DNA of 64,000 nucleotides, from NCBI GenBank assembly GCA_963800865.1, contig CAWDCL010000004.1, positions 3,038,001 through 3,102,000 on the forward strand. Direction: 5' to 3'. Source of the stretch: JALOKP01 sp963800865 (GTDB lineage Bacteria > Acidobacteriota > Polarisedimenticolia > J045). Positions 8,762 to 16,648 of this stretch are shown here, piece by piece. A model generated the notes under the pieces. The model made no database searches. It was not told where the DNA came from and was given only the letters and a program-made list of their open reading frames with translations. The translations under genes were made by a program, and so were the position numbers. The number at the start of each line of letters is the position of its first letter. Within the stretch, counting starts at the first letter, position 1.

Positions 8762-9462
8762 GCCCGCGCCTCGCGGCGCGCAGCGGGTCACGTCGGCGGC
8801 CCCCGGCGGCCCATGCCGCCCCGAACCTCCTGGTCCACGAACTCAAGCACCTCGCGGGCCGCCTGCAGCTGCTGAACGAGAACTTCGCGCGGCACGCCGA
8901 CGAGCCGGACTTCCGCCGGAGCGCCTGGGAGCTGCTCGACGACACCGTCCGCCAGCTGCGACGCCTCGCGGCCGAGATGCACGATCGCGAGGGGCGCCTG
9001 ATGGTCAAGCTGCGCGTCGATCTCAACGAGATCCTGGACGACGCGCTGGCCTCGTGCCATCCGGACCTCGCGGGAGCCGTCGAACTGGAAGAGCGCCTGA
9101 CCGAGCTGCCCCTCATCTGGGGCGATCGTTTCCTGCTGCGCCGGGCCTTCTCCTGCACGATCGAGAACGCGCTCGAGGCGATGGCGGGACGCGGCACGCT
9201 GCTCGTCGCGTCGGGTGAGGTCCGACGCGGCGGCCGGTCCGGGCTGCTGGTCGAGTTCATCGACGACGGCCCCGGGATGTCGCCCGACTTCAAGCGCCGC
9301 CTCCTGGCCCGGCAGTTCGCCAGCGGCAAGGCGGACGGCCTGGGGCTCGGGGTCTACTCCGTGCGGCAGGTCGTCGCGTTGCACGGCGGCTCGGTACGGA
9401 TCACGAGCGAGCCAGGGGCCGGGACCGAGGTTCGATTCTTCTTCCCGGTGGACGAGGAGTGA
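8758..9462 (+). CDS. Soluble PrsK-like sensor histidine kinase
   Basis: 234-aa kinase without membrane segments. The dimerisation helix has His27 in VHELKHLAGRLQLL, close to the HDLKNL pattern of PrsK, the kinase of PEP-CTERM/exosortase systems. The ATPase domain shows IENALEAM (N box), DDGPGM (G1) and GLGLGVYSV (G2). The large N-terminal membrane and GAF part of classical PrsK is missing, so the signal must reach it another way; the GAF-HlyD protein encoded nearby is a possible sensor (inference). It overlaps the adaptor gene by 4 bp and precedes the activator by 4 bp. Confidence 0.85.
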   Translation: MSPRLAARSGSRRRPPAAHAAPNLLVHELKHLAGRLQLLNENFARHADEPDFRRSAWELLDDTVRQLRRLAAEMHDREGRLMVKLRVDLNEILDDALASCHPDLAGAVELEERLTELPLIWGDRFLLRRAFSCTIENALEAMAGRGTLLVASGEVRRGGRSGLLVEFIDDGPGMSPDFKRRLLARQFASGKADGLGLGVYSVRQVVALHGGSVRITSEPGAGTEVRFFFPVDEE

Positions 9463-9466
9463 GCCG

Positions 9467-10838
9467 GTGGCCGGCGCGCGGGCCTCGCTGCTCGTCGTCG
9501 AGGACGATCGGCTGCACGCCGACCAGCTGCGCTGGGCGCTCGGTGACGACTATTCGCTCCGCTTCGCGGCGGACCGGGACACCGGTCTCCACGCGCTGAC
9601 CGAGTCCGCGCCCGATCTCGTCCTGCTCGACCTCTGCATGCCCCCCGAGATGACGCCCGAGGCGGGGTTCGCGGTCCTGCGCGCTGCGCGCACGCAGCAC
9701 CCCGACACGATGGTGATCGTGATGTCCGCGCTCGAAGAACGCGAACCGGCGTTGCGCGCGGTCGAGGACGGGGCGTACGACTTCTTTTCCAAGCCGATCG
9801 ACATGGCGACGCTCAGGGTCGTGCTCGCCCGCGCACTCGAGCGCCACGACCTCGCCCGGGAGAACCGGCGGCTGCGGCAGGACCTCGAGCGCCGCTTCCA
9901 GGTCGAGGGGATCCTCGGTGCGGCGCCTGCGATGGTCCGCGTCTTCGAAGCGATCCGCCGGGTCGCCGACAGCGCGATCACGGTTACGATCGAGGGGGAG
10001 AGCGGGACCGGCAAGGAGCTGGTCGCGCGCGCGATCCACTTCGCGAGCGCTCGCCGCGGCGGACCGTTCCTCGCGGTCCACTGCGCGGCGCTGCCGGAGT
10101 CGCTCGTCGAGTCCGAGCTGTTCGGCCACGAGAAGGGCGCCTTCACCGGAGCGGACGCGCCGCGCATCGGCCGCTTCGAGGCGGCCCGCGGCGGGACGCT
10201 CTTCCTCGACGAGATCGCCGACGCTCCCGCTGCCGGTGCAGGTCAAGCTGCTGCGGATCCTCGAGGAGCGCTCCGTCGTCCGCCTCGGCTCGAACGAGCC
10301 GCGGCCGATCGACATCCGGCTGGTCGTCGCAACGAACGAGGACCTGGAGGCCAAGGTCGCCCGTCGGGAGTTCCGTCAGGATCTGCTGTTCCGGATCCGC
10401 GGCTTCCCGATCGCGCTGCCGCCGCTCCGCGAGCGCCGCGAGGACATCCCCCTGCTGGCGGAGCACTTCCTCCGCGCGGCCGCAGAGCGCGGCGGGCGGG
10501 CCGTCAAGCACCTCGACGCCGCCGCGCGACGCGAGCTGATGAGCCGGCGCTGGCCCGGCAACGTCCGCGAACTGCTCCACGTGATGGAGAACCTGACGCT
10601 CACCGTCGACGGCGACACGATCGGCCCGGACGACCTCCCGCCCGCGCCGGAGGCCCTTCCCCCGCTCGACCCGGGTACCGATCCGACGGACTTCAAGGTC
10701 GCGGTGCAGCGATTCGAGCGGCAGCTGCTGGAGCAGGCGATCGCGCGCGAGGGGGGGGTGAAGGCCCGCGCGGCGCGGGCGCTCGGCCTCGACACCGCCC
10801 AGATGAAGTACCTCGTTCGGAAGCACGGCCTCCGATAG
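9467..10838 (+). CDS. NtrC/PrsR-like sigma-54 activator, one apparent frameshift
   Basis: Response regulator plus AAA+ enhancer-binding protein, about 456 aa when restored. Receiver Asp55 in LLDLCMP, Lys in SKPID, Walker A GESGTGKE and the sigma-54-contacting GAFTGA at 224-229 are present. The second frame carries LPLPVQVKLLRILEE, RWPGNVREL and a Fis-type helix-turn-helix at the end. One extra base near 10223 (after FLDEIAD) splits the frame; all motifs on both sides are intact, so I read it as sequencing error or a very recent mutation. GTG start. The likely target is the -24/-12 promoter at 11009. Confidence 0.85.
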
Positions 10839-10908
10839 GGTGACGACAGCACCCGGTGCCGGCCGCGGGAGAAGGGCTGATTTTTTCACCCCAGCGGGGT
10901 AGAGAATT

Positions 10909-10960
10909 CTTACCGAAGTCGTGACGAAGTAAGAGTCATTTCTTGCGTCTTTTCGGTAAG
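10909..10960 (+). promoter_or_regulatory. Candidate enhancer sites for the sigma-54 activator
   Basis: CTTACCGAA at 10909-10917 and TTCGGTAAG at 10952-10960 are perfect reverse complements. A further GTAAG lies at 10929-10933, forming a shorter inverted pair with the first arm. These lie about 75-126 bp before the transcription start predicted from the -24/-12 element, where NtrC-type activators normally bind. The surroundings are AT-richer than the rest of the window. Confidence 0.6.
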
Positions 10961-11008
10961 TCTATTACTTTCAACGACTTCTGCCGCTCGCGGATCCCCG
11001 GCGACCGC

Positions 11009-11024
11009 TGGCACACACCGTGCA
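11009..11024 (+). promoter_or_regulatory. Sigma-54 (-24/-12) promoter of the SALASK repeat gene
   Basis: TGGCACACACCGTGCA matches the consensus TGGCAC-N5-TTGCA with the invariant GG and GC at the correct spacing; only one T of the -12 block differs. Transcription would start near 11035, giving a leader of about 28 nt with GGGAGA at 11051-11056 before the ATG at 11063. A sigma-54 activator is encoded immediately upstream. Confidence 0.8.
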
Positions 11025-11062
11025 TCAGCGAGGCCAGCCCGGTCAGGGCAGGGAGACCGAAA

Positions 11063-11695
11063 ATGAGCAAGCCGAAGAGCGTGACGATCAAGTTGACCGA
11101 CAAGCAGCGCACCCAGATCAAGTCCGCGACCGGTGTTGACCACTCCGAGATCCGGGTCGAATCGATCGACAGCAAGGCCTCCGAGGAACTGGCCGCCAAG
11201 CAGCCGCTCCGCGCCAAGAGCCCGCTCGCCGCCAAGACGCCGCTCCGCGCCAAGACTCCTCTGCGCGCCAAGAGCCCGCTTGCCGCCAAGGCCCCGCTCC
11301 GCGCCAAGAGCCCGCTCGCCTCCAAGGCTCCGCTCGCTTCGAAGAGCGCCCTGGCCTCGAAGTCGGCGCTGGCCTCCAAGAGCGCCCTCGCCTCGAAGTC
11401 GGCCCTCGCCTCCAAGAGCGCCCTCGCCTCGAAGTCGGCGCTCGCCTCCAAGAGCGCCCTCGCCTCGAAGTCGGCCCTCGCCTCCAAGAGCGCCCTCGCC
11501 TCGAAGTCGGCCCTCGCCTCCAAGAGCGCCCTGGCCTCGAAGTCGGCGCTGGCCTCCAAGAGCGCCCTCGCCTCGAAGTCGGCGCTGGCCTCCAAGAGCG
11601 CCCTCGCCTCGAAGTCGGCGCTGGCCTCCAAGAGCGCCCTCGCCTCGAAGTCGGCGCTGGCCTCCAAGAGCGCCCTGCGCTCGTCGTCCTTCTAG
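11063..11695 (+). CDS. Leader-plus-hexapeptide-repeat protein (SALASK repeats)
   Basis: 210-aa protein I cannot assign to a family. Residues 1-46 are a mixed, charged leader-like region (contains TIKLTDKQRTQIKSATG). From 47 on it is only hexads: eight variable ones of type [QSTA]PL[AR][AS]K, then 18 perfect SALASK copies (11345-11668), ending SALRSSSF. It is strongly basic, with no Cys, Trp or Tyr and no signal peptide or PEP-CTERM. At DNA level the unit is 36 bp, with AGC and TCG serine codons alternating. Read as LASKSA the hexad fits the left-handed beta-helix pattern. A RiPP-like precursor, an exported scaffold or a polycation are options. It sits behind a sigma-54 promoter. Confidence 0.85.
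   Translation: MSKPKSVTIKLTDKQRTQIKSATGVDHSEIRVESIDSKASEELAAKQPLRAKSPLAAKTPLRAKTPLRAKSPLAAKAPLRAKSPLASKAPLASKSALASKSALASKSALASKSALASKSALASKSALASKSALASKSALASKSALASKSALASKSALASKSALASKSALASKSALASKSALASKSALASKSALASKSALASKSALRSSSF
11345..11668 (+). repeat. 36-bp in-frame tandem repeat, nine units
   Basis: Nine copies of a 36-bp unit encode two SALASK hexads each. The first hexad of each unit begins AGC GCC and the second begins TCG GCG or TCG GCC. Differences are confined to synonymous third positions (mostly CTC/CTG and GCC/GCG). The pattern indicates growth by duplication of 36-bp blocks while the amino-acid sequence is held constant. Confidence 0.95.
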
Positions 11696-11717
11696 TTCGC
11701 GGTCGATCAGGGGATCG

Positions 11718-11745
11718 AAACGCGGCGGCCGTGGCCGCCGCGTTT
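11718..11745. terminator. Bidirectional intrinsic terminator
   Basis: The 13-bp perfect arms 11718-11730 and 11733-11745 are separated by 2 nt. The stem is GC-rich, with an A-run on one side and TTTT on the other. It lies between the repeat gene and the convergent M50-HlyD gene and can serve both strands. Confidence 0.88.
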
Positions 11746-11764
11746 TCGTTTCCGGGTCCGCCGG

Positions 11765-13870
11765 TTACCAGATGACGGTGGAGATCCAGCGGGAGAAGCG
11801 CCACCACATCAGCCCCAGGACGCTGCGACGCGGTCCGGAGAACTGCACGCTTCCCGTCATGCCGGGCCGCAGCTGCTCGCCGGGGTTCTCGATCTCGACG
11901 AGCACGCGGACCTGGCGGGCCCGCCGCACGAGGTCGAGGTGCAGACCCCCCTCCGGCGGCGCCTCGGCGACCGGTGCGACGTCGCGCACGGTGGCCCGGA
12001 GCGTCCGCCCGGGATACGCCTCGGCACGGATCCTCGCCGGCAGACCCGCGTGAATCTCCTCGATGTCGCGCTCTGACAGCCGCGCCGCGAGCCGGACCCG
12101 CTCCAGGCCCTCGATCACGCAGAGGGTGTCGCCTTCCGCGAGTTGCCGCCCTGCCAGCTCCTCGACGCGATAGGTCGACACGATCCCTGCCATGGGCGCT
12201 GCGACCACCAGCCGAGCCTGCCGCGCCTCGAGCATCTCCAACCGGCTCTCCGCGCCGCGCGCCAGCTCCCGGGCCGCGGCTTCGGTGGCGGTGTCGCGGG
12301 CGTCGCGGGCCCGGCTGGCATCGCGCAACGCTTTCATCCGGTCCGCCTCGGCCTGCGCACGCGCCGCGTCGAGTTCCGGGCTCGCCAGGCGTGCCAGCTC
12401 CGTTCCCGCCGCGACGCGATCCCCTTCCCGGACCGCGACGGAGGCGACGAGCGCGTCCGAGGGCACCCGCACGACCGCCCGCTCGGCGGACTCGACCACG
12501 AAGGGGCCCGTGATGCGGTTCGGGAAAGGCACGATCAGCAGCGCCACGGCAAGCAGCGCGACCGCGACGGCCACACTCGCCCGGCCGCCGGCAGTCGCCA
12601 GCCACTCGCGCTTGTCGAGCCAGAGGTGTCGCACGAATCGGCCGAGTGCCTTGAGCTTGCTGCGCAGCAGCCAGTAGAAGAACAGTCCCAGCGCGATGTA
12701 GCCCGCCGGCCCGAGCCACCCCACGAACCAGCGCTCGAGGAAGTGGTAGATCACGACGATCACGAGGGCGGTGTAGACCACCGCGGCGAGCCCGTAGATC
12801 AGGTAGATCCGCCTCCGGCGCCGGGAGATCGCCCGCTCCGGCACCTCGAGTCGCAGGACGTGTTTCTTGAACTTCCCTCCGATGTAGTCGAAGCTCTCCT
12901 CGCGCAGGTTCGGAACGTCGAGCCAGTCCATGAGCAGGTAGTAGCCGTCGAGCTTGAGCAGCGGGTTGACGTTCAGGATGATCACCGACAACCCCGTAAA
13001 GAAGACGATCGTCAGCGCCACCTGGTGAATCCACGCCTCGGCCGGCGTGGCGAACCAGACGGCCGCAGCAACCGACGCCATCATCAGCTCGAAGTACGGC
13101 CCTCCGAAGGTGGAGAACAGCCGATGCGACTGCTTGGTGAACAGGTACGAGTCGTCGATGTTGCAGTAGAACGCGGGTTGAAAGTAGAAGATCATGAAGC
13201 CGATGTCGTGAACCTCGCCGCCGAAGCGCTTGCAGGTGAAGCCGTGGCCGAACTCGTGCCAGATGCTCACGCCGGCCAGCAGCGCGAAGAAGCCGACCCA
13301 GCCCCCGAACGTCTTGTCCTTGAAGTTCCAGATCTCGAAGAAGCCGGCCCAGTAGAGGTCCCAGTGGTAGAGCAGGAAGCCGAGCAGCGCGGCGAAGACC
13401 GCCATCCAGGGCAGCACGAACCAGGGGGACCAGGCCCAACGGATCCAGGGGATGATCCGGTCCATCAGCGCGTTGGGATCGAAGAGCGGGATGTGGACCT
13501 GGAGAATCGACGAGCGCTCGGCGTCGTAGAAGTGCCGCTTCCGCATCGTCTTCAGCTTGTCCATCATCACCAGGTGCCGCTCGCGCTCGCTGCGCTCGAG
13601 CAGGTCCAGGCCCTTGATGGCCTCGAGGTAGTCCAGCACGAACTCCTCGGGGAGCGGGCGCTGCGGGTTCTTCGCGGTGAAGTCGCGCGCGATTTCCGCC
13701 GGTGTTCGCGAACCGTCGATCAGCGCGAGCAGGTCGTCTTCCCAGGGCTCGAACTTGAAGTACTTCTGCGTCGTCCCGTCCTTGACGATGACGTAGTCCT
13801 CTTCGCGGGTCGCGAGGCGGCGGTGGACGACGCCGGGCTTCAGGCGCGGACGCGCGGCCGCGAGGCTCAC
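11765..13870 (-). CDS. PqqD-like / M50 site-2 protease / HlyD fusion protein
   Basis: 701-aa membrane protein. The N-terminal region (about 12-95) resembles a PqqD-type winged-helix domain, the fold used as RiPP leader-recognition element. Several membrane segments and an M50 metalloprotease core follow, with HEFGH at 205-209 and the third-ligand motif NPLLKLDG at 303-309. The C-terminal third is an HlyD-type adaptor with two lipoyl halves and a beta-barrel. GTG 13870 overlaps the stop of the GAF-HlyD gene (GTGA). The fusion suggests recognition, cleavage and export of a peptide, and the convergent SALASK protein is the obvious candidate substrate (inference). Confidence 0.85.
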   Translation of the reverse strand: MSLAAARPRLKPGVVHRRLATREEDYVIVKDGTTQKYFKFEPWEDDLLALIDGSRTPAEIARDFTAKNPQRPLPEEFVLDYLEAIKGLDLLERSERERHLVMMDKLKTMRKRHFYDAERSSILQVHIPLFDPNALMDRIIPWIRWAWSPWFVLPWMAVFAALLGFLLYHWDLYWAGFFEIWNFKDKTFGGWVGFFALLAGVSIWHEFGHGFTCKRFGGEVHDIGFMIFYFQPAFYCNIDDSYLFTKQSHRLFSTFGGPYFELMMASVAAAVWFATPAEAWIHQVALTIVFFTGLSVIILNVNPLLKLDGYYLLMDWLDVPNLREESFDYIGGKFKKHVLRLEVPERAISRRRRRIYLIYGLAAVVYTALVIVVIYHFLERWFVGWLGPAGYIALGLFFYWLLRSKLKALGRFVRHLWLDKREWLATAGGRASVAVAVALLAVALLIVPFPNRITGPFVVESAERAVVRVPSDALVASVAVREGDRVAAGTELARLASPELDAARAQAEADRMKALRDASRARDARDTATEAAARELARGAESRLEMLEARQARLVVAAPMAGIVSTYRVEELAGRQLAEGDTLCVIEGLERVRLAARLSERDIEEIHAGLPARIRAEAYPGRTLRATVRDVAPVAEAPPEGGLHLDLVRRARQVRVLVEIENPGEQLRPGMTGSVQFSGPRRSVLGLMWWRFSRWISTVIW

Positions 13871-16245
13871 GGCAGCCAGCCCCAGAGGACGTTCCAGACC
13901 CAGCGCGCCGGGCGCCGGAACAGGACGCGCCCGAGGCTGGCCCGCCCGGTATCGACCTTGGCGCGGCCGGTCATGCCGGAGCGGAGACCCTCGGGATGGC
14001 CGTCGAGGCGGGCCCGGACCGTGAAGACCCGTCCGGAGTCGGGATCCTCGGTCGCGGCGACGCCGACCTGCTCGACCGCGGCCCGCACCCGCGTGGTGGG
14101 AAGCGCGTAGAGCCGCACCTTGACCGGCATCCCGGGCCCGACCAGCCCCGCGTCGCGCTCCGGCACCAGCATCTCGATTTCCTGCCGGTCGAGCTGGACG
14201 ATCGCGCAGAAGACATCGCCCCGCGCCAGCTTCAGCCCGATGAGGTCCTCGACCCGTGGCGTCGCCACGACGCCCGCTTCGCGGGCGCGGATCCGTGTCC
14301 GCGCCTGGTCGGTCTCCCAGCGTTCGACGTCGGCCATGAGGCCGGCCAGCCGGGCCGCCTCGGACGCGGCGCCCGCCGCGTCGCCCTCCGCGCGGCGGGC
14401 GGCCAGTGCGCGCTCGGCCACCGCTCGCCGGGCCCGCGCCTCCGCAAGTCCCGCCTGGATCTCGACGTCGTCGAGACGCGCCAGTTCCTGGCCCGCCACG
14501 ACCACATCGCCCTCGCGCACCAGCACGTCGACGACGCGCCCGCCCGTCTCGGCCGAGGCCGGCACACTGCGCTCGGGCAGTACGCGGGCATCGCCGGCGA
14601 TCCGCAGCGGCACCGGCAGGAACAGCAGCGCCAGCGCCGCGACCGTGGCGCCGGCCAGCCACGTCGCCCGGTTGCGGCCCAGCCGCTCGAGCCGGGCCTT
14701 GGTCCGGGCCAGGGGCTGCATCACCTGCCGCATCGGCATCTGGTCGAACAGTGCGGCGTTGCGCAGCGCGACGGTGGCCTGGGCGCCGAGCAGCTGTGCG
14801 GCCTCGATGTCGCGCGCCGAGAACGCGTACGCCGTCGGCGACTCGAGGACCCACGTTCCCAGCCGCCCCTCCTCGTCGGCGAGCGGCACGGCGAGGAAGC
14901 TGCGCGTCCCGCTCTTCTCGAAATAGGCCCGGAACTTCTCGCGGGTCTCCGGGCGGTCGCTGTCGATCGAGCCGTCTTCTTCCTGGACGACGTAGAGCCC
15001 CTCGTCCAGGGCTGCGGCCCACTCGAGCAACCCGCGCAGGTCCTTCATCTCGGACAGCGTCTCGTCGACGAAGGTCTGGCCGCTGACGGCCGCGATCTCG
15101 AAGCGGTTCCCGCGCCGCAGTCCTACCGCTGCGCGTTCGAAGGAAAAGAGCTCGGCCGGCCGGTGCACCAGGGTGAAGGCCACCTTCTTCGCGTCGAGCT
15201 GGGAGACCAGTTCCTGGGACACGCCGAGCAGTTCGCCCAGGTCTGCGGCGCGCCGCTCGGCATCGAGCCGCCGCGCGTTGGCGAGGGCGATCGCGGCGGT
15301 ACCGGCGATCTCCTGCAGGAAGGTCAGGTCGTCGCCGTCGAGCGGATCGCCGTTGGTGCGGTTCACCACCTCGATCGCGCCGACCGCGTCGCCGTCGGTA
15401 TCGAGGATCGGAGCGGCAGCCGCGCTCAGGATCTCGAGCCCGGCGTCCACGTCCGGTCGCGTCTCGACATCGGGTATCGCCCCGGCGTCCGCAGCGAGCA
15501 TCGATTCGCCGGACGCGAGGGTGGCCCCCACCAGCCCGTCTGCCGCGGGCAGCTCCCACCCCGCGACGACCTCCGCCGCGGTGCCCGCGGCGGCCGTCAC
15601 GCTCACCGTGTCGCCGCCGGCGTCGAGCAGCCACAGGTAGGCCTGCTCGACGTCGAGCGCGGCCTGCACGCGGTTGACGATCACCTCCGTCAGAGCGGTC
15701 ATCTCGAGCGTGGCCGCGAACGAGCGCCCGATGTCGTAGAGCCGGCTCAGCCGCTCGATGACCTCGATCATGTCCTGCTGCGCGCGGTCGCGCTCGCGCA
15801 CCGCGGCCAGCGCCGACTCGGCCGCGCCGAGCGGCTCGCCGGCCGAGGCGGCGTCCGCAACGGTGTAGGAGCCCTCGCCGCGCGCACGCTCGAGCAGTTC
15901 GATCACTCCGAACGGGCGCCCGGAGGCGCGCAGCGGAAGGACGAGGCGCGAGCGGAAGCCGGCGTCCGTCGCCGCGGCCGCGACCGGGGCGTCGAAAGCC
16001 ATCGCGCGCGCCGCCGCGTCCGGCGGCTCGACGTCGCCGCCACCGCCGCGCGCCTCAGCCGGCCAGGCCCCCGCATACCGGAACCCGCGCCGCCGATCGA
16101 AGACGAACACCCGGACGCTGTCGGCGCCGAGCAGGGCCCCGACCGCTCGCGCCAGCGCCCCCGCCGCCTGTGCCTCTCCGGTCGCCCGCGCCAGTTCGCC
16201 GGCCAGCCGCCAGACCGCCGCGGTGTCACCGTCTGGAACGCCCAT
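13867..16245 (-). CDS. Triple-GAF / HlyD adaptor fusion protein
   Basis: 792 aa. Three GAF-like sensor domains are seen (about 10-150, 170-320 and 340-500). A cytoplasmic linker, one membrane segment (about 537-557, TWLAGATVAALALLFLPVPL) and a periplasmic HlyD-type barrel-sandwich with a short coiled hairpin follow. The order implies cytoplasmic sensing coupled to a periplasmic adaptor. It is first in an operon with the PqqD-M50-HlyD gene. No ABC or RND pump is encoded alongside. The fusion is uncommon, and the GAF ligand is unknown. Confidence 0.85.
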   Translation of the reverse strand: MGVPDGDTAAVWRLAGELARATGEAQAAGALARAVGALLGADSVRVFVFDRRRGFRYAGAWPAEARGGGGDVEPPDAAARAMAFDAPVAAAATDAGFRSRLVLPLRASGRPFGVIELLERARGEGSYTVADAASAGEPLGAAESALAAVRERDRAQQDMIEVIERLSRLYDIGRSFAATLEMTALTEVIVNRVQAALDVEQAYLWLLDAGGDTVSVTAAAGTAAEVVAGWELPAADGLVGATLASGESMLAADAGAIPDVETRPDVDAGLEILSAAAAPILDTDGDAVGAIEVVNRTNGDPLDGDDLTFLQEIAGTAAIALANARRLDAERRAADLGELLGVSQELVSQLDAKKVAFTLVHRPAELFSFERAAVGLRRGNRFEIAAVSGQTFVDETLSEMKDLRGLLEWAAALDEGLYVVQEEDGSIDSDRPETREKFRAYFEKSGTRSFLAVPLADEEGRLGTWVLESPTAYAFSARDIEAAQLLGAQATVALRNAALFDQMPMRQVMQPLARTKARLERLGRNRATWLAGATVAALALLFLPVPLRIAGDARVLPERSVPASAETGGRVVDVLVREGDVVVAGQELARLDDVEIQAGLAEARARRAVAERALAARRAEGDAAGAASEAARLAGLMADVERWETDQARTRIRAREAGVVATPRVEDLIGLKLARGDVFCAIVQLDRQEIEMLVPERDAGLVGPGMPVKVRLYALPTTRVRAAVEQVGVAATEDPDSGRVFTVRARLDGHPEGLRSGMTGRAKVDTGRASLGRVLFRRPARWVWNVLWGWLP

Positions 16246-16648
16246 CGCGCCCCTCCCAGGAACACCGGAGTCTAGCCGCGATCGGAGTCCTGATGAACCG
16301 CTGTCCTGGTCAGGTTAGCGGGCGGGGACGAGCACGCGCCGCGGGGGTGATGGCCGGTTGGACGGGCCCGGGCGGCGAAGTCCCCGCCGCGTGGCGGAGG
16401 CGCGCACACTCTCCGCGCCCGGACCCGTCCCCCCGAAGCGTCCGGCAGCACCCCGGGACCGGCAAAGCCGTCGGGGGGGACGGGAAAGCGGCCTTCGCGC
16501 GTTCCCGGGGCACCACCGGAATGCAGGGTGATGGTGACCTGCGGGAGCGGACTCCGCCGTGTCCGGGGGCGCCAAGATTCTGTTCCGACGCGCCAGAGGG
16601 CGGCCTGAAGCGGGTCAGTCCGGCGGGAGCCGGATCGCTGCGGACCGG
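16246..16648. other. Intergenic region upstream of the GAF-HlyD operon
   Basis: 403 bp without a supportable gene. It should contain the minus-strand promoter of the GAF-HlyD operon, but I found no -24/-12 element on that strand. A small hairpin TCCGGC-GGGA-GCCGGA (16619-16634) lies 15 bp past the AraC stop and may end that transcript, though no T-run follows. Open frames here are shadows. Confidence 0.55.

Noticed and set aside
8758..10838. Full exosortase/PEP-CTERM system
   Set aside because: Only the regulators resemble it; no exosortase and no PEP-CTERM tail is found in the window.
11345..11668. 36-bp repeats as a CRISPR or DNA-level satellite
   Set aside because: They are in frame, preserve amino acids with synonymous changes, and lack spacers.
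11118..13439. Long minus-strand frame of 773 codons across the repeat gene and M50 gene
   Set aside because: Arg/Ala-rich shadow frame; it ignores the terminator at 11718 and carries no domain. The real genes are the repeat protein and the M50-HlyD gene.
13871..15634. N-terminal extension of the M50-HlyD frame upstream of 13870
   Set aside because: The stretch is the wrong frame of the GAF-HlyD gene; GTGA coupling at 13867-13870 gives the natural start.
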